From contig NZ_CP017661.1 in NCBI RefSeq assembly GCF_016805985.1, positions 434,001-498,000 on the forward strand: a stretch of 64,000 nt of DNA, read 5' to 3'. This document shows, piece after piece, positions 18,497 through 28,170 of the stretch; position 1 is the stretch's first letter; each line of letters begins with the position of its first letter. A program made the position numbers and the translations under genes. A model generated the notes under the pieces. It was not told the DNA's origin, did no database searches, and saw nothing but the letters and a program-made list of their open reading frames with translations. The stretch comes from Microbacterium sp. JZ31. Its GTDB lineage: Bacteria > Actinomycetota > Actinomycetes > Actinomycetales > Microbacteriaceae.

Positions 18497-19171
18497 TCAG
18501 CCCAGCACAAGCCGGTAGCCCATCCCCTGCTCCGTGAGCAGGTGGACGGGATTCGCCGGATCGGGCTCGAGCTTCTTGCGCAGCTGCGAGATGTACAGGC
18601 GCAGGTAGCCCGTGTCGGCGACCTGCTCGGAGCCCCAGATGTCCTTCAGCAGGGTCTGCCGCGTCACGAGCGCGCCCGGGTTGCGCGCGAGGAACTCGAG
18701 CATGCGCCACTCGGTGGGCGTGAGGTGCACGGGCTCGCCGGCACGCGTCACGACCTTGGCCGCGAGGTCGACGCGGACGTCGCCGAACGCCACGACCGGC
18801 TCCGTCGATGCGGCTCCGATGCGACGCGCCAGGGCCCGCAGGCGGGCGAGCAGCTCGTCGATCTGGAACGGCTTCGTGACGTAGTCGTCGGCGCCCGCGT
18901 CGAGTGCGTCGACCTTGTCGGCCGAGCCGGTGCGTCCCGACACGACGACGATCGGCGCGTCGGTCCAGCCGCGCAGCGCGTGGATCACCTCGACGCCGTC
19001 GAGCTTGGGCATCCCGAGGTCCAGCAGCACCACGTCCGGCTTCGCCTGCGCTGCCACCGCGATCGCCTCCGCGCCGTCGCTCGCGGACACGACCTCGTAG
19101 CCGTGTGCTCCGAGCGTGATCCGCATGGCCCGGGTCAGCTGGGGGTCGTCGTCCGCGATCAGGATCTTCAT
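18497..19171 (-). CDS. kdpE: KdpE response regulator
   Basis: The protein has 224 residues and is an OmpR-type regulator. The receiver has the phosphoacceptor Asp51 (DVVLLDLGMP) and acidic D7-D9 at the N-terminus; the C-terminal winged helix runs from about 130 (HLTPTEWRMLEFLARNPG). It activates the kdp operon after phosphorylation by KdpD when potassium or turgor is low. The ATG overlaps the kdpD stop as ATGA, so both are made together. Confidence 0.95.
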   Translation of the reverse strand: MKILIADDDPQLTRAMRITLGAHGYEVVSASDGAEAIAVAAQAKPDVVLLDLGMPKLDGVEVIHALRGWTDAPIVVVSGRTGSADKVDALDAGADDYVTKPFQIDELLARLRALARRIGAASTEPVVAFGDVRVDLAAKVVTRAGEPVHLTPTEWRMLEFLARNPGALVTRQTLLKDIWGSEQVADTGYLRLYISQLRKKLEPDPANPVHLLTEQGMGYRLVLG

Positions 19172-21708
19172 GCGCTCAGTCTCGGGTCGGGGGCGGTGTC
19201 GGGGCCGGCGTCGATGTCCTCGGCGATCGGCAGCTCGATGACCATCGTCAGGCCGCCGCCGGGGGTGTCCTCGGGGAAGAGCGTGCCGCCCATCCCCTCG
19301 GTGAAGCCGCGGGACAGGGCGAGCCCCAGCCCGAGGCCGGTCGTGTTGTCGGTGTCGCCCATGCGCTGGAACGGCGCGAACATCTCCTGCTGCCGGTCGA
19401 CCGGAACCCCGGGTCCGTGGTCGACGATCCGGATCTGCGCGCGGCTCCCGATCCGGCTCGTCGCGATGCGCACCCGGCGGTCGTCCGGCGACAGACGGTC
19501 GGCGTTCGCGAGCACGTTCACGATCACGCGCTGCAGCAGCACCGGATCCGCCGTGATCGCGGGAAGCCCGGGATCCAGCGCCAGCTCGACCCGGTCGGGG
19601 CCGAGGCCGAGCTCGTCCACGGCCGCCAGCACGACGCCCGCGGCATCGACGGCGCTGAGCGACACCGCGAGCACCCCAGCCTGGACGCGGCTGACGTCCA
19701 GCAGGTCGGTGACGAGGGTCGACAGCGTCGCGAGGCTCTCGTCGGCCGTCGCGAGCAGCTCGGCGCGATCGGAGTCGGTCAGCGTCCCGCCGGGCGTGCG
19801 CAGCCCGCCGACGGCAGCGACCGCGGCGGCGAGCGGGCGGCGGAGGTCATGGCTGACGGCCGACATCAGCGCCGTGCGCACGCTGTCCGCCTCCGCCAGG
19901 GCGTCGGCCCGCCGGGCGGTGCGCTCCAGGTCCTCGTTCTCCAGCAGCGCCGCGAACTGCACGACCATCACGTCGAGCAGCCGCCGCTCGGCGGCGTCGA
20001 GCTCCGCGCCGTGCAGCTCCAGGACGGCGCGCGGGGCGGCCGCGGGGCCCACGGGCATCGACAGGAACCGCCCGCCGCGCGCCGGCTCGCCGTCCGTCAC
20101 GACCGTCTCACCCTCCGGCGTCGTCAGGCGCGCGCCCGTGGCCCGGAACGCCTCGCGCGCGCGGCTGACCAGGGCCTGGGCGGCGTTCTCGCCGCGCAGC
20201 ACGCTGCCGGAGACGGTCGCGAGCAGCTCCGACTCGGCGGCGGCGCGCTGCGCCGCGCGCGTGCGCCGCGCGGACTGGTCGACGATCCAGCTCACGAGCG
20301 CCGCGCTGACCACGTAGAGGCCGACCGCGACCGCGTGATCCGGCGAGGCGATGTGGACCGTGAACCGCGGCTCCACGAAGAAGAAGTTCAGGCTGAGCCC
20401 CGACAGCACGGCGGCGAACAGCGCCGGCCAGATGCCGCCGATCAGAGCGACCACGACCACGAGCAGCTGATAGGCGAGCACGTGCACGACGAGCGACTCG
20501 TCCGCGGGCAGCCACGACAGCGCCGCCGACAGCAGCGGACCGATCGTCAGTGCCGCGACGAAGCCGAGGATGCGGCGCTTCCAGCTGAGCGCGCCCGCGG
20601 TCAGGCGGGGGATCCGGAGCCCACGGCCGGCGGCGTCGTGCGTCACGATGTGCACGTCGATGTCGCGGGCCTCGCGCACGACGGTTGCGCCGATCCCCGG
20701 TCCCGTCAGCGCGGCCGACAGGCGGCCGCGGCGGCTCGCGCCGATCACGAGCTGCGTCGCGTTCACCGAGCGGGCGAACTCGACGAGCGCGCGCGGCACG
20801 TCGTCGCCCACCACCTGGTGCGAGGTGCCGCCGAGGGACTCGACGAGCGCACGCTGCTTCGTGAGCGCGCCGGGGGAGCCCGTGCGCAGCCCGTCCTGCG
20901 CGGACACGTGCACGGCGAGCAGCTCGCCGCCCGCCGACCGTGCGGCGATGCGCGCGCCGCGGCGGATCAGCGTCTCGCCCTCCGCGCCGCCCGTGAGGGC
21001 GACGACGACGCGCTCGCGTGTCTGCCATGTGCCCTCGATGCCCTGCTCCTGCCGGTACACGCGCAGGGCGCTGTCCACCTCGTCCGCCAGCCACAGCAGC
21101 GCGAGCTCGCGCAGCGCGGTCAGGTTGCCGAGGCGGAAGTAGTTCGACAGCGCGGCGTCGATCCGCTCGGCCGGATAGACGAGCCCCGCCGCGAGCCGGT
21201 CCCGCAGCGACTGCGGCGCCAGGTCGACCACCTCGACCTGATCGGCCTCGCGCACCACGGCGTCGGGCACGGTCTCGCGCTGCACCACGCCCGTGATCCG
21301 CTCGACCACGTCGCCCAGCGACTCGATGTGCTGCACGTTCACGGTCGTGATGACGTCGATCCCAGCTGCCAGCAGCTCCTTCACGTCCTGCCAGCGCTTC
21401 GCGTTGCGCGAGCCCGGGGCGTTGGTGTGCGCGAGCTCGTCGACGAGCGCCACGTCCGGGTCCCGCTCGATCACCGCGGCGATGTCGAGCTCCGAGAGCT
21501 CGACATCGCGGTGGCGCAGCACACGGCGCGGCACGACGGGCAGGCCGACGGCCTGCTCGGCGGTCGCCACGCGGCCGTGGGTCTCGACGATGCCGATCAC
21601 GACGTCGCGCCCCTCGCCCCGCAGGCGCCGTCCCTCCTCGAGCATCTCGTAGGTCTTGCCCACGCCCGGCGCGGCGCCGAGGAGCACGCGCAGGCGGCCC
21701 TTCTTCAC
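19168..21708 (-). CDS. kdpD: KdpD potassium-sensing histidine kinase
   Basis: The protein has 846 residues. In order it has the KdpD domain with Walker loop GAAPGVGKT (11-19), a UspA-like domain (about 230-350), four membrane segments (about 380-480), a GAF-like region, the phospho-His box SAVSHDLRRPLA and an ATPase end (DHGPGVP, GLGLGLAL). I choose GTG 21708 because AGGAGG is six bases upstream; an ATG at 21750 overlaps kdpC. It senses low external K+ and phosphorylates KdpE. Confidence 0.95.
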   Translation of the reverse strand: MKKGRLRVLLGAAPGVGKTYEMLEEGRRLRGEGRDVVIGIVETHGRVATAEQAVGLPVVPRRVLRHRDVELSELDIAAVIERDPDVALVDELAHTNAPGSRNAKRWQDVKELLAAGIDVITTVNVQHIESLGDVVERITGVVQRETVPDAVVREADQVEVVDLAPQSLRDRLAAGLVYPAERIDAALSNYFRLGNLTALRELALLWLADEVDSALRVYRQEQGIEGTWQTRERVVVALTGGAEGETLIRRGARIAARSAGGELLAVHVSAQDGLRTGSPGALTKQRALVESLGGTSHQVVGDDVPRALVEFARSVNATQLVIGASRRGRLSAALTGPGIGATVVREARDIDVHIVTHDAAGRGLRIPRLTAGALSWKRRILGFVAALTIGPLLSAALSWLPADESLVVHVLAYQLLVVVVALIGGIWPALFAAVLSGLSLNFFFVEPRFTVHIASPDHAVAVGLYVVSAALVSWIVDQSARRTRAAQRAAAESELLATVSGSVLRGENAAQALVSRAREAFRATGARLTTPEGETVVTDGEPARGGRFLSMPVGPAAAPRAVLELHGAELDAAERRLLDVMVVQFAALLENEDLERTARRADALAEADSVRTALMSAVSHDLRRPLAAAVAAVGGLRTPGGTLTDSDRAELLATADESLATLSTLVTDLLDVSRVQAGVLAVSLSAVDAAGVVLAAVDELGLGPDRVELALDPGLPAITADPVLLQRVIVNVLANADRLSPDDRRVRIATSRIGSRAQIRIVDHGPGVPVDRQQEMFAPFQRMGDTDNTTGLGLGLALSRGFTEGMGGTLFPEDTPGGGLTMVIELPIAEDIDAGPDTAPDPRLSA

Positions 21709-21733
21709 GCGCTTCCTCCTGCCGGTGCGGACG

Positions 21734-22351
21734 TCATCGGGCCAGAGCATCCAGCGCCAGGTTGAGCTCCAGGACGTTCACCCGCGGCTCTCCGAGGAAG
21801 CCGAGGTCCCTGGACTGGATCCTAGACTCCACGAGCGCGCTCACCTGCGCCTCGTCGAGCCCGCGCTCCTCGGCGATCCGCGGCACCTGCAGCCGCGCGT
21901 ACGCCGGACTGATGTGCGGGTCGAGCCCCGAGCCGGAGGCCGTCACGGCGTCGACGGGGATCTGCGAGGCCTCGACGCCCTCGAGCGCCGAGATCGCGGC
22001 CTGACGGTCGGCGATCTCGCCGAGCAGCGTCTCGTTCTCGGGGCCGTAATTCGACCCGCCCGACACCAGGTGGCCGTTGTCGTCGACGAAGGCGGCGGAC
22101 GGGCGCGACTGGAAGTACTGCGGCAGCGGGACGCCCTCGGCGTCGGCGAACGACTGGCCGATCAGCGCGCTGCCGACGACCTCGTCGTCCGCGTCGCGCA
22201 CGAGGGATCCGTTCGCCTGCCACGGCAGCGCGAGCTGGCCGATCGCGGTGACCGCCGCCGGATAGACGACGCCGAGCAGCAGCGTGAAGACGAGCATCGC
22301 GAGGATCGCGGTGCGGGTGGTGCGCAGCGTGGCGCGGGTGGTGGTGGACAT
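21734..22351 (-). CDS. kdpC: KdpC potassium-ATPase accessory subunit
   Basis: The protein has 205 residues. One N-terminal membrane helix (about 16-37) is followed by an extracellular domain with YFQSRPSAA, GSNYGPENE and ASGSGLDPHISPAYA, all family hallmarks. KdpC stabilises the KdpFABC complex and assists potassium binding. It lies 34 bases after kdpB and 25 bases before kdpD. Confidence 0.96.
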   Translation of the reverse strand: MSTTTRATLRTTRTAILAMLVFTLLLGVVYPAAVTAIGQLALPWQANGSLVRDADDEVVGSALIGQSFADAEGVPLPQYFQSRPSAAFVDDNGHLVSGGSNYGPENETLLGEIADRQAAISALEGVEASQIPVDAVTASGSGLDPHISPAYARLQVPRIAEERGLDEAQVSALVESRIQSRDLGFLGEPRVNVLELNLALDALAR

Positions 22352-22385
22352 GCGCTCTCCTTGTGCGAGTCAGATGTCGTCCGGC

Positions 22386-24545
22386 TCAGAAGCCGGGGAT
22401 GACGCTCATGACGAGGTCGATGAGCTTGATGCCGATGAAGGGTGCGATCACGCCGCCGAGTCCGTAGACGAGCAGGTTGCGGCTGAGGATCGCGGAGGCG
22501 CTGCGCGGCTTGTACTCCACGCCGTGCAGGGCGAGCGGGATCAGGAACACGATCACGATCGCGTTGAAGATGATCGCGCTGGTGACGGCCGACGCGGGCG
22601 AGCTGAGCTGCATGACGTTCAGCGCCGCGAGACCCGGGAAGGCGCCCATGAACATCGCGGGGATGATCGCGAAGTACTTCGCGATGTCGTTCGCCAGTGA
22701 GAAGGTCGTGAGGGCGCCGCGCGTGATGAGAAGCTGCTTGCCGATCCGGACGATGTCGATCAGCTTCGTCGGGTCGCTGTCGAGGTCGACCATGTTGCCG
22801 GCCTCCTTCGCGGCCGACGTGCCCGTGTTCATCGCGACGCCGACGTCGGCCTGCGCGAGCGCGGGCGCATCGTTCGTGCCGTCCCCGGTCATCGCGACGA
22901 GGCGACCGCCCTCCTGCTCCTTGCGGATCAGCGCGAGCTTGTCCTCGGGCGTCGCCTCGGCCAGGAAGTCGTCGACGCCGGCCTCCTTCGCGATCGCGCG
23001 CGCCGTCAGCGGATTGTCGCCCGTGATCATGATCGTCCGGATGCCCATCTCGCGCAGTTCGGCGAAGCGCTCGCGCAGGCCGTCCTTGACGATGTCCTTG
23101 AGATGCACGACGCCCAGCGCGCGGCCGGTGCCGCCCTGCTTCATCGCCACGACGAGCGGCGTGCCGCCGTCGGCGGCGATCCGGTCGGTGATCTCCGTGA
23201 CGGACGCGCGCAGCCCCTCGTCCACGAGGCCGTCGAGCTCGAGCCATGCGAGCACGGCGGATCCCGCGCCCTTGCGGATCTCGGTGCCGTCCGCGAGGTC
23301 CAGCCCGCTCATGCGGGTCTGCGCCGTGAACGGCACGGACACGCCGCCCGCGCTCCCGTCCAGGTGCACGCCGCGCAGGGCAGCCAATTCCACGACCGAG
23401 ACACCCTCGGGGGTCGGATCGGCGAGCGAGGACAGAGCGGCGGCGCGCGCGAGCTCGGCCTCGGTCAGCCCCGGCAGCGGCACGAAGGCGCTCGCGCGGC
23501 GGTTGCCGTGCGTGATGGTGCCGGTCTTGTCGAGCAGGAGCGTAGTGACATCGCCCGCCGCCTCGACCGCGCGGCCCGACATCGCGAGCACGTTGCGCTG
23601 CACGAGACGATCCATGCCCGCGATGCCGATCGCCGAGAGCAGCGCCCCGATCGTGGTCGGGATCAGCGTGACGAGCAGCGCGATCAGGACGGGGATCGAG
23701 ACCGTGCCGGTGACGGCGGAGGCGATCGGGTTGAGCGTGAGCACGACCACGACGAACACGATCGACAGGCTCGCGAGCAGGATGCCGAGTGCGATCTCGT
23801 TCGGCGTGCGCTGTCGCGACGCGCCCTCGACGAGCGCGATCATCCGATCCACGAACGTCTCGCCCGGCTTCGACGTGATGCGCACGACGATCCGGTCGGA
23901 CAGCACGCGCGTGCCGCCGGTCACGGCGCTGCGGTCGCCGCCGGACTCGCGCACGACGGGTGCGGACTCGCCCGTGATGGCCGACTCGTCCACGGTCGCG
24001 ATGCCGGCCACGATGTCGCCGTCGCCGGGGATCAGCTCGCCCGCCGTGACGACCACGACGTCGCCGAGCCTCAGCTCGGACGACGCGACCTCGGCGGTCT
24101 CCGACTGCACGGCCGCGGCGTCGCGCGCCTCGTCGTACCGGACGACGCGGTGCGCGACGGTCGCGCTGCGCGTCTTGCGCAGCGTCGCCGCCTGCGCCTT
24201 GCCGCGTCCCTCGGCGACCGATTCGGCGAGGTTCGCGAACAGCACCGTGAGCCACAGCCACACGGCGATGCCCCACGTGAAGCCGGCCGGGATCTCGCTG
24301 CCGCCCGACCGATCGGCTCCGCCGAGGAGGGGCTCCGCGATGGCGACGAGCGTGGTCAGGGCGGCGCCCACCCACACGATCAGCATCACGGGGTTGCGCC
24401 ACTGATCGGCGGGATTCAGCTTGCGCAGCGCGCCGGGCAGCGCCTGCACGATGTGAGCCGTGCTGAAGGCGCGGGGCGTGCGCGGCGCCTTCGGTGTGAG
24501 GTGTCCCGCGACCGGGGCGGGCGTCTTCTGGCGTGTCGTGGACAT
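22386..24545 (-). CDS. kdpB: KdpB catalytic P-type ATPase subunit
   Basis: The protein has 719 residues. The phosphorylation site is DKTGT at 339-343 and the dephosphorylation loop TGES at 191-194; the Ser of TGES is the inhibitory phosphorylation site known in E. coli KdpB. The hinge [20 protein letters not shown] is near the end. It hydrolyses ATP to drive potassium taken up through KdpA. It overlaps neither neighbour but is only four bases from kdpA. Confidence 0.97.
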   Translation of the reverse strand: MSTTRQKTPAPVAGHLTPKAPRTPRAFSTAHIVQALPGALRKLNPADQWRNPVMLIVWVGAALTTLVAIAEPLLGGADRSGGSEIPAGFTWGIAVWLWLTVLFANLAESVAEGRGKAQAATLRKTRSATVAHRVVRYDEARDAAAVQSETAEVASSELRLGDVVVVTAGELIPGDGDIVAGIATVDESAITGESAPVVRESGGDRSAVTGGTRVLSDRIVVRITSKPGETFVDRMIALVEGASRQRTPNEIALGILLASLSIVFVVVVLTLNPIASAVTGTVSIPVLIALLVTLIPTTIGALLSAIGIAGMDRLVQRNVLAMSGRAVEAAGDVTTLLLDKTGTITHGNRRASAFVPLPGLTEAELARAAALSSLADPTPEGVSVVELAALRGVHLDGSAGGVSVPFTAQTRMSGLDLADGTEIRKGAGSAVLAWLELDGLVDEGLRASVTEITDRIAADGGTPLVVAMKQGGTGRALGVVHLKDIVKDGLRERFAELREMGIRTIMITGDNPLTARAIAKEAGVDDFLAEATPEDKLALIRKEQEGGRLVAMTGDGTNDAPALAQADVGVAMNTGTSAAKEAGNMVDLDSDPTKLIDIVRIGKQLLITRGALTTFSLANDIAKYFAIIPAMFMGAFPGLAALNVMQLSSPASAVTSAIIFNAIVIVFLIPLALHGVEYKPRSASAILSRNLLVYGLGGVIAPFIGIKLIDLVMSVIPGF

Positions 24546-24548
24546 GGG

Positions 24549-26231
24549 TCAGGCGAGCCCTTCCGCCAGCGGAGCCAGCGCGAGAACGGGGAAGTAGGTC
24601 AGTGCGGTGATGACGACCGAGACGGCGCCCAGCAGGCCGACGAACTGCGGCCGGTGCGTCGGCAGGGTGCCGGTCGTGGACGGCACCGGCTTCTGTGCGG
24701 CGAGCGAGCCGGCGAGCGCCAGCACGAGCACGATCGGCACGAAGCGCCCGATCAGCATGGCGACGCCGAGCGCGGTCGCGAACCACGGCGTGGCGGACGT
24801 GATGCCCGCGAAGGCGGACCCGTTGTTGTTCGCGGCCGATGTGAAGGCGTACAGCACCTCGCTGAGGCCATGCGGGCCGGGGTTCCACAGCGACGTCCCT
24901 TCGACATCCGAGCGCACGGCCGGGATCCCGAAGCTCAGCGCCGTGCCGGCGAGCACGAGAATCGGCGTGACGAGGATGTAGAGGCTCGCGAGCTTCATCT
25001 CGCGCGGCCCGATCTTCTTGCCGACGTACTCGGGCGTGCGGCCGACCAGCAGCCCGCCGATGAAGACCGTGATCACGGCGAGCACGAGCATGCCGTACAG
25101 GCCGGCGCCCACGCCGCCCGGGGCGATCTCGCCGAGCATCATGTTGATCAGCGGCACCATGCCGCCTAAGGCGGTGTACGAGTCGTGCATCGAGTTGACC
25201 GCGCCGGTCGAGGTGAGCGTCGTGACGGCCGCGTACAGCGCCGATCCGAAGATCCCGAACCGCTGCTCCTTGCCCTCCAAGGCGCCGCCCGCGAGCTCGG
25301 GGGCGGACCCCTGCGCCGCGGCCTCGAGCGCCGTGACGGCGGCGATCGACGCCAGCGCGATCCCCGCCATGGTCGCGATGATCGCGAAGCCCTGACGGTC
25401 GTCGCCGACCATGCGGCCGAACGTGCGCGGCAGCGACACAGGGATGATCAGCACGAGCAGAAGCTGCAGCAGGTTCGACACCGGATTCGGGTTCTCGAAC
25501 GGGTGCGCCGAGTTCGCGTTGAAGAAGCCGCCGCCGTTGGTGCCGAGCTGCTTGATCGCCTCCTGCGACGCGACGGGACCGCCGGGCAGCGCCTGGCCGG
25601 CACCCGAGAGCGTCGTCACGTCGGTGAAGCCGGCGAAGTTCTGCACCACACCGGTGCCGATCATCCCGATCGCGCCGATCACGGCGAGCGGGAGGAGCAG
25701 TCTCGTTACCCCGCGGGTGACGTCGACCCAGAAGTTGCCGATCGTGGCCGAGCCTCGTCGTGCGAAGCCGCGCACGAGCGCGACGGCGATCGCGATGCCG
25801 ACGGACGCGGACACGAAGTTCTGCACGGTGAGCCCCGCGAGCTGCACGGCGTAGCCGAGCGTCGACTCGGGGTAGTAGGTCTGCCAGTTCGTGTTGGTGA
25901 CGAACGACAGGGCCGTGTTGAACGCCACCCCCTCCGGCACGGCCGGGAGGCCGAGGGCCCACGGCAGGAAGACCTGCAGGCGCTGCAGGCCGTACAGCAG
26001 CAGCACGCCGATCAGGGAGAACGCGAGCGTGGAGCGGGCGTACGCCTGCCACGTCTGCTCGCGGCCGCTGTCGACGCCGATCAGGCGGTACAGGCCGCGC
26101 TCCGCGCGCCCGTCCCGCTCCGCCGTGAAGACGCGGGCCATGTAGTCGCCCAGCGGCCGATAGACGAGGACGAGGGCGACGAGGAGCGCGGCGATCTGCA
26201 GGATGCCGCTCCAGATCGTCGCGGCGTCCAT
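24549..26231 (-). CDS. kdpA: KdpA potassium channel-like subunit
   Basis: The protein has 560 residues and ten membrane helices, with selectivity-filter loops such as [31 protein letters not shown] and [13 protein letters not shown]. It binds and passes potassium to KdpB. Its ATG shares a base with the kdpF stop (TGATG), so translation is coupled. Confidence 0.97.
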   Translation of the reverse strand: MDAATIWSGILQIAALLVALVLVYRPLGDYMARVFTAERDGRAERGLYRLIGVDSGREQTWQAYARSTLAFSLIGVLLLYGLQRLQVFLPWALGLPAVPEGVAFNTALSFVTNTNWQTYYPESTLGYAVQLAGLTVQNFVSASVGIAIAVALVRGFARRGSATIGNFWVDVTRGVTRLLLPLAVIGAIGMIGTGVVQNFAGFTDVTTLSGAGQALPGGPVASQEAIKQLGTNGGGFFNANSAHPFENPNPVSNLLQLLLVLIIPVSLPRTFGRMVGDDRQGFAIIATMAGIALASIAAVTALEAAAQGSAPELAGGALEGKEQRFGIFGSALYAAVTTLTSTGAVNSMHDSYTALGGMVPLINMMLGEIAPGGVGAGLYGMLVLAVITVFIGGLLVGRTPEYVGKKIGPREMKLASLYILVTPILVLAGTALSFGIPAVRSDVEGTSLWNPGPHGLSEVLYAFTSAANNNGSAFAGITSATPWFATALGVAMLIGRFVPIVLVLALAGSLAAQKPVPSTTGTLPTHRPQFVGLLGAVSVVITALTYFPVLALAPLAEGLA

Positions 26232-26320
26232 CAGAACCGCTCCGGCCGGACGAGGGCGATCACGAGGTAGACGATCGCGGCGACGCCGAGGGCGCCGGCG
26301 ATGGCCGTGATGACGATCAC
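26231..26320 (-). CDS. kdpF: KdpF small membrane subunit
   Basis: The protein has 29 residues starting from GTG 26320: [20 protein letters not shown], then [10 protein letters not shown] single membrane helix ending with a basic tail is typical of KdpF, which binds KdpA and stabilises the complex. It is too short for most gene finders. The start overlaps the upstream small gene (GTGA) and the stop overlaps kdpA (TGATG), which supports it strongly. Confidence 0.88.
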   Translation of the reverse strand: MIVITAIAGALGVAAIVYLVIALVRPERF

Positions 26321-26400
26321 AGCTTCTCGGCTCCCTTCACGACGAGCGCGACGAGCGCGAACAGCGCCAGCGTCGCCGCCACATAGATCAGATCGAGCAC
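26317..26400 (-). CDS. 27-residue membrane peptide upstream of kdpF
   Basis: GTG 26400 starts a peptide [21 protein letters not shown] followed by KGAEKL: one hydrophobic helix and a basic tail, resembling a second KdpF-like subunit. GGAG is six bases upstream and its TGA overlaps the kdpF GTG, so it is the first gene of the kdp operon. Similar small peptides precede kdpF in other actinobacteria from what I recall, but the function is unknown. Confidence 0.72.
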   Translation of the reverse strand: MLDLIYVAATLALFALVALVVKGAEKL

Positions 26401-26595
26401 GGGGGACTCCGTTCGAGGGACTGGCGGCGCCCGATCCGGGGCCGCACGCCGATGGCGGCGCAGATCCCGATTGAAGTCCTCGCCGGCGTCGCGCGACGGC
26501 TTCCTCACGACTCCCATACGTCCGGCCCCGGGAAGGCTCACGCTCTTCTCGCGCCGCCGGCGCTGCTTGCCCCTGCCCGCGCCCTCGGCGGGGCG

Positions 26596-26619
26596 CTCGG
26601 GCTCCCCAGGGGAGCCGAG
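26596..26619 (-). terminator. Hairpin between merR and the kdp operon
   Basis: CTCG-G-GCTCCCC, one-base loop A, GGGGAGC-CGAG. This is a strong stem in the 268-base gap between the merR stop and the first kdp gene. No T-run follows. It could end merR transcription; the remaining gap must hold the kdp promoter, which I cannot pinpoint. Confidence 0.5.
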
Positions 26620-26668
26620 CAGCTTCCGCGCGCTCGGGCTCGCCGACGGGTGGGCGGCTGGGAGTGAC

Positions 26669-27028
26669 TCAGCCGAGCTGGGTGCGGTACCAGGCGAGTT
26701 TCTCGTCGAGGCGCTCCTGGCGGCGGCGCAGCTGCTCCGCCTGCTCGCGCACGGCGGTCGCGTGCTCCTCGAGCAGCGCGATCCGCTCGGCGATCGATCC
26801 GGGATCCCGGCACAGCTCGCCGTAGCGCCGCAGCCGCCGGATGGGCATCCCCGTGTCCCGCAGGCACTTCAGGAAGTCGAGCGTCGACAGGTCCGCGTCG
26901 TCGTAGACGCGCCGCCCGGATGTCGCGCGCGCGACGGGAGGCAGGATGCCCTCCCGCTCGTAGTAGCGCAGGGTGTCGAGCGAGAAGCCCGAGAGCTCGG
27001 CCGCTTCGGCGGGTGTGTAGGTGCTCAT
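26669..27028 (-). CDS. MerR family transcriptional regulator
   Basis: The protein has 119 residues. The N-terminal helix-turn-helix is YTPAEAAELSGFSLDTLRYYEREGILPP, followed by the wing (RRVYDDADLSTLDFLKCLRDTGMP) and a C-terminal coiled coil with an EQAEQLRRRQERLDEKLAWY helix. It has no cysteines for metal sensing apart from isolated ones. It is divergent from an aldo/keto reductase whose promoter has the 19-base spacer and palindrome that MerR proteins distort, so that gene is its clear target. Confidence 0.9.
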   Translation of the reverse strand: MSTYTPAEAAELSGFSLDTLRYYEREGILPPVARATSGRRVYDDADLSTLDFLKCLRDTGMPIRRLRRYGELCRDPGSIAERIALLEEHATAVREQAEQLRRRQERLDEKLAWYRTQLG

Positions 27029-27063
27029 GCGAAGCGACCGTAGCCGAGTTCGGGTGAGAGGTC

Positions 27064-27094
27064 TTGACCTGGAGCGCGCTCCAGGCCCGATCCT
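27064..27094 (+). promoter_or_regulatory. MerR-type promoter of the aldo/keto reductase gene
   Basis: The -35 box TTGACC (27064-27069) and -10 box GATCCT (27089-27094) are separated by 19 bases, too long for normal RNA polymerase contact and characteristic of MerR control. The spacer holds a perfect 18-base palindrome CCTGGAGCGCGCTCCAGG (27068-27085). The first base of the gene is at 27101, so the transcript has almost no leader. Confidence 0.85.
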
Positions 27095-27100
27095 GCTGGC

Positions 27101-28057
27101 ATGGACACGCAGAACACCCCCATCGACTCGCCGCTCGTGCTCGGAGCCATGGTCTTCGGCACGCTGCTCGACGACGACGCCTCCTTCGCGCTGCTCGACA
27201 GGTTCGTCGAGCGCGGCGGCACGTGGATCGACACGGCCGACTGCTACAGCTTCTGGCTGGATCCGAGCGGGCGCGGCGGTCAGAGCGAGCGCGTGCTGGG
27301 GCGCTGGCTCGCGGCGCGCCCCGGCATGCGGCAGCGGATCAGAATCTCCACCAAGCTCGGAGCGGAGCCGCTCTGGGCGGGCTCGTTCCCGCAGCGCGTG
27401 CAGGGGCTCGGCCGTCGGGCGGTCCACGAGGCGCTTCGCGGCTCGCTTGATCGGCTGGGCGTCGACGCGGTCGACATGCTGTGGCTGCACATGGAGGACC
27501 GTGCGACGCCGATCGAGGAGACCGTCGACGCCGTGGGCGAGCTCGTCGCCGAGGGGGTCGTCCGGCGGGTGGGCGCCTCCAACCATCCGGCGTGGCGGGT
27601 CGAGCGGGCGCGCTCGCACGCGCGCGCGGTCGGCGCACTTCCCCTCGACGCGCTGCAGCACAGCGCGACCTATCTGCGCCCACGCTCTGGAGCGCTTCCC
27701 GCGGGCCAGAACCACGCGTTCGGGGTGCTCGGCGACGAGCACCGGGATCTCGCGCGCGGTGAGGGGCTCGAGCTGTGGGCGTACACGCCTCTGCTGTCGG
27801 GGGCGTACGACAACCCCGACAAGCGCATCGACCCCGCATACGACCATCCCGGCACGACGCGGCGGCTCGAGGCGCTCGACGCGGTCGTGGGCGAGACGGG
27901 CGCGACGCGGGGGCAGATCGTGCTCGCCTGGCTGGTCTCCGAGGGGATCCGCCCGATCCTCGGCGGCAGCAAGCTGCACCAGCTCGACGCGGCCCTGGAC
28001 GGGGCGGCCATCGCGCTCACGGCGGAGCAGCTCGCGCGACTTCACGTCGACGCGTGA
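27101..28057 (+). CDS. Aldo/keto reductase
   Basis: The protein has 318 residues. The catalytic tetrad is D44, Y49, K85 and H130 (TADCY, STKLG, LWLH). The late motif SNHPAW and a C-terminal region ILGGSKLHQLDAA fit the NADPH-binding half of the fold. It likely reduces a ketone or aldehyde, with the substrate probably the inducer of the divergent MerR protein. The gene starts seven bases after the -10 box. Confidence 0.9.
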   Translation: MDTQNTPIDSPLVLGAMVFGTLLDDDASFALLDRFVERGGTWIDTADCYSFWLDPSGRGGQSERVLGRWLAARPGMRQRIRISTKLGAEPLWAGSFPQRVQGLGRRAVHEALRGSLDRLGVDAVDMLWLHMEDRATPIEETVDAVGELVAEGVVRRVGASNHPAWRVERARSHARAVGALPLDALQHSATYLRPRSGALPAGQNHAFGVLGDEHRDLARGEGLELWAYTPLLSGAYDNPDKRIDPAYDHPGTTRRLEALDAVVGETGATRGQIVLAWLVSEGIRPILGGSKLHQLDAALDGAAIALTAEQLARLHVDA

Positions 28058-28170
28058 GGCGGCCGGTCGCCCCGGTTCCGTCGGCGATCGGGTGCGTGTG
28101 CCGGGCCTCGCGGAGCCCGGATGGTGCCGTGCGAGGCCGCGCGCCCCTCTTCCGGTGAAAGGATGAATGG

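Noticed and set aside
22162..26052. 1296-residue minus-strand frame across kdpA and kdpB
   Set aside because: Arg-rich shadow of kdp genes in the wrong frame; kdpA and kdpB frames have all conserved motifs.
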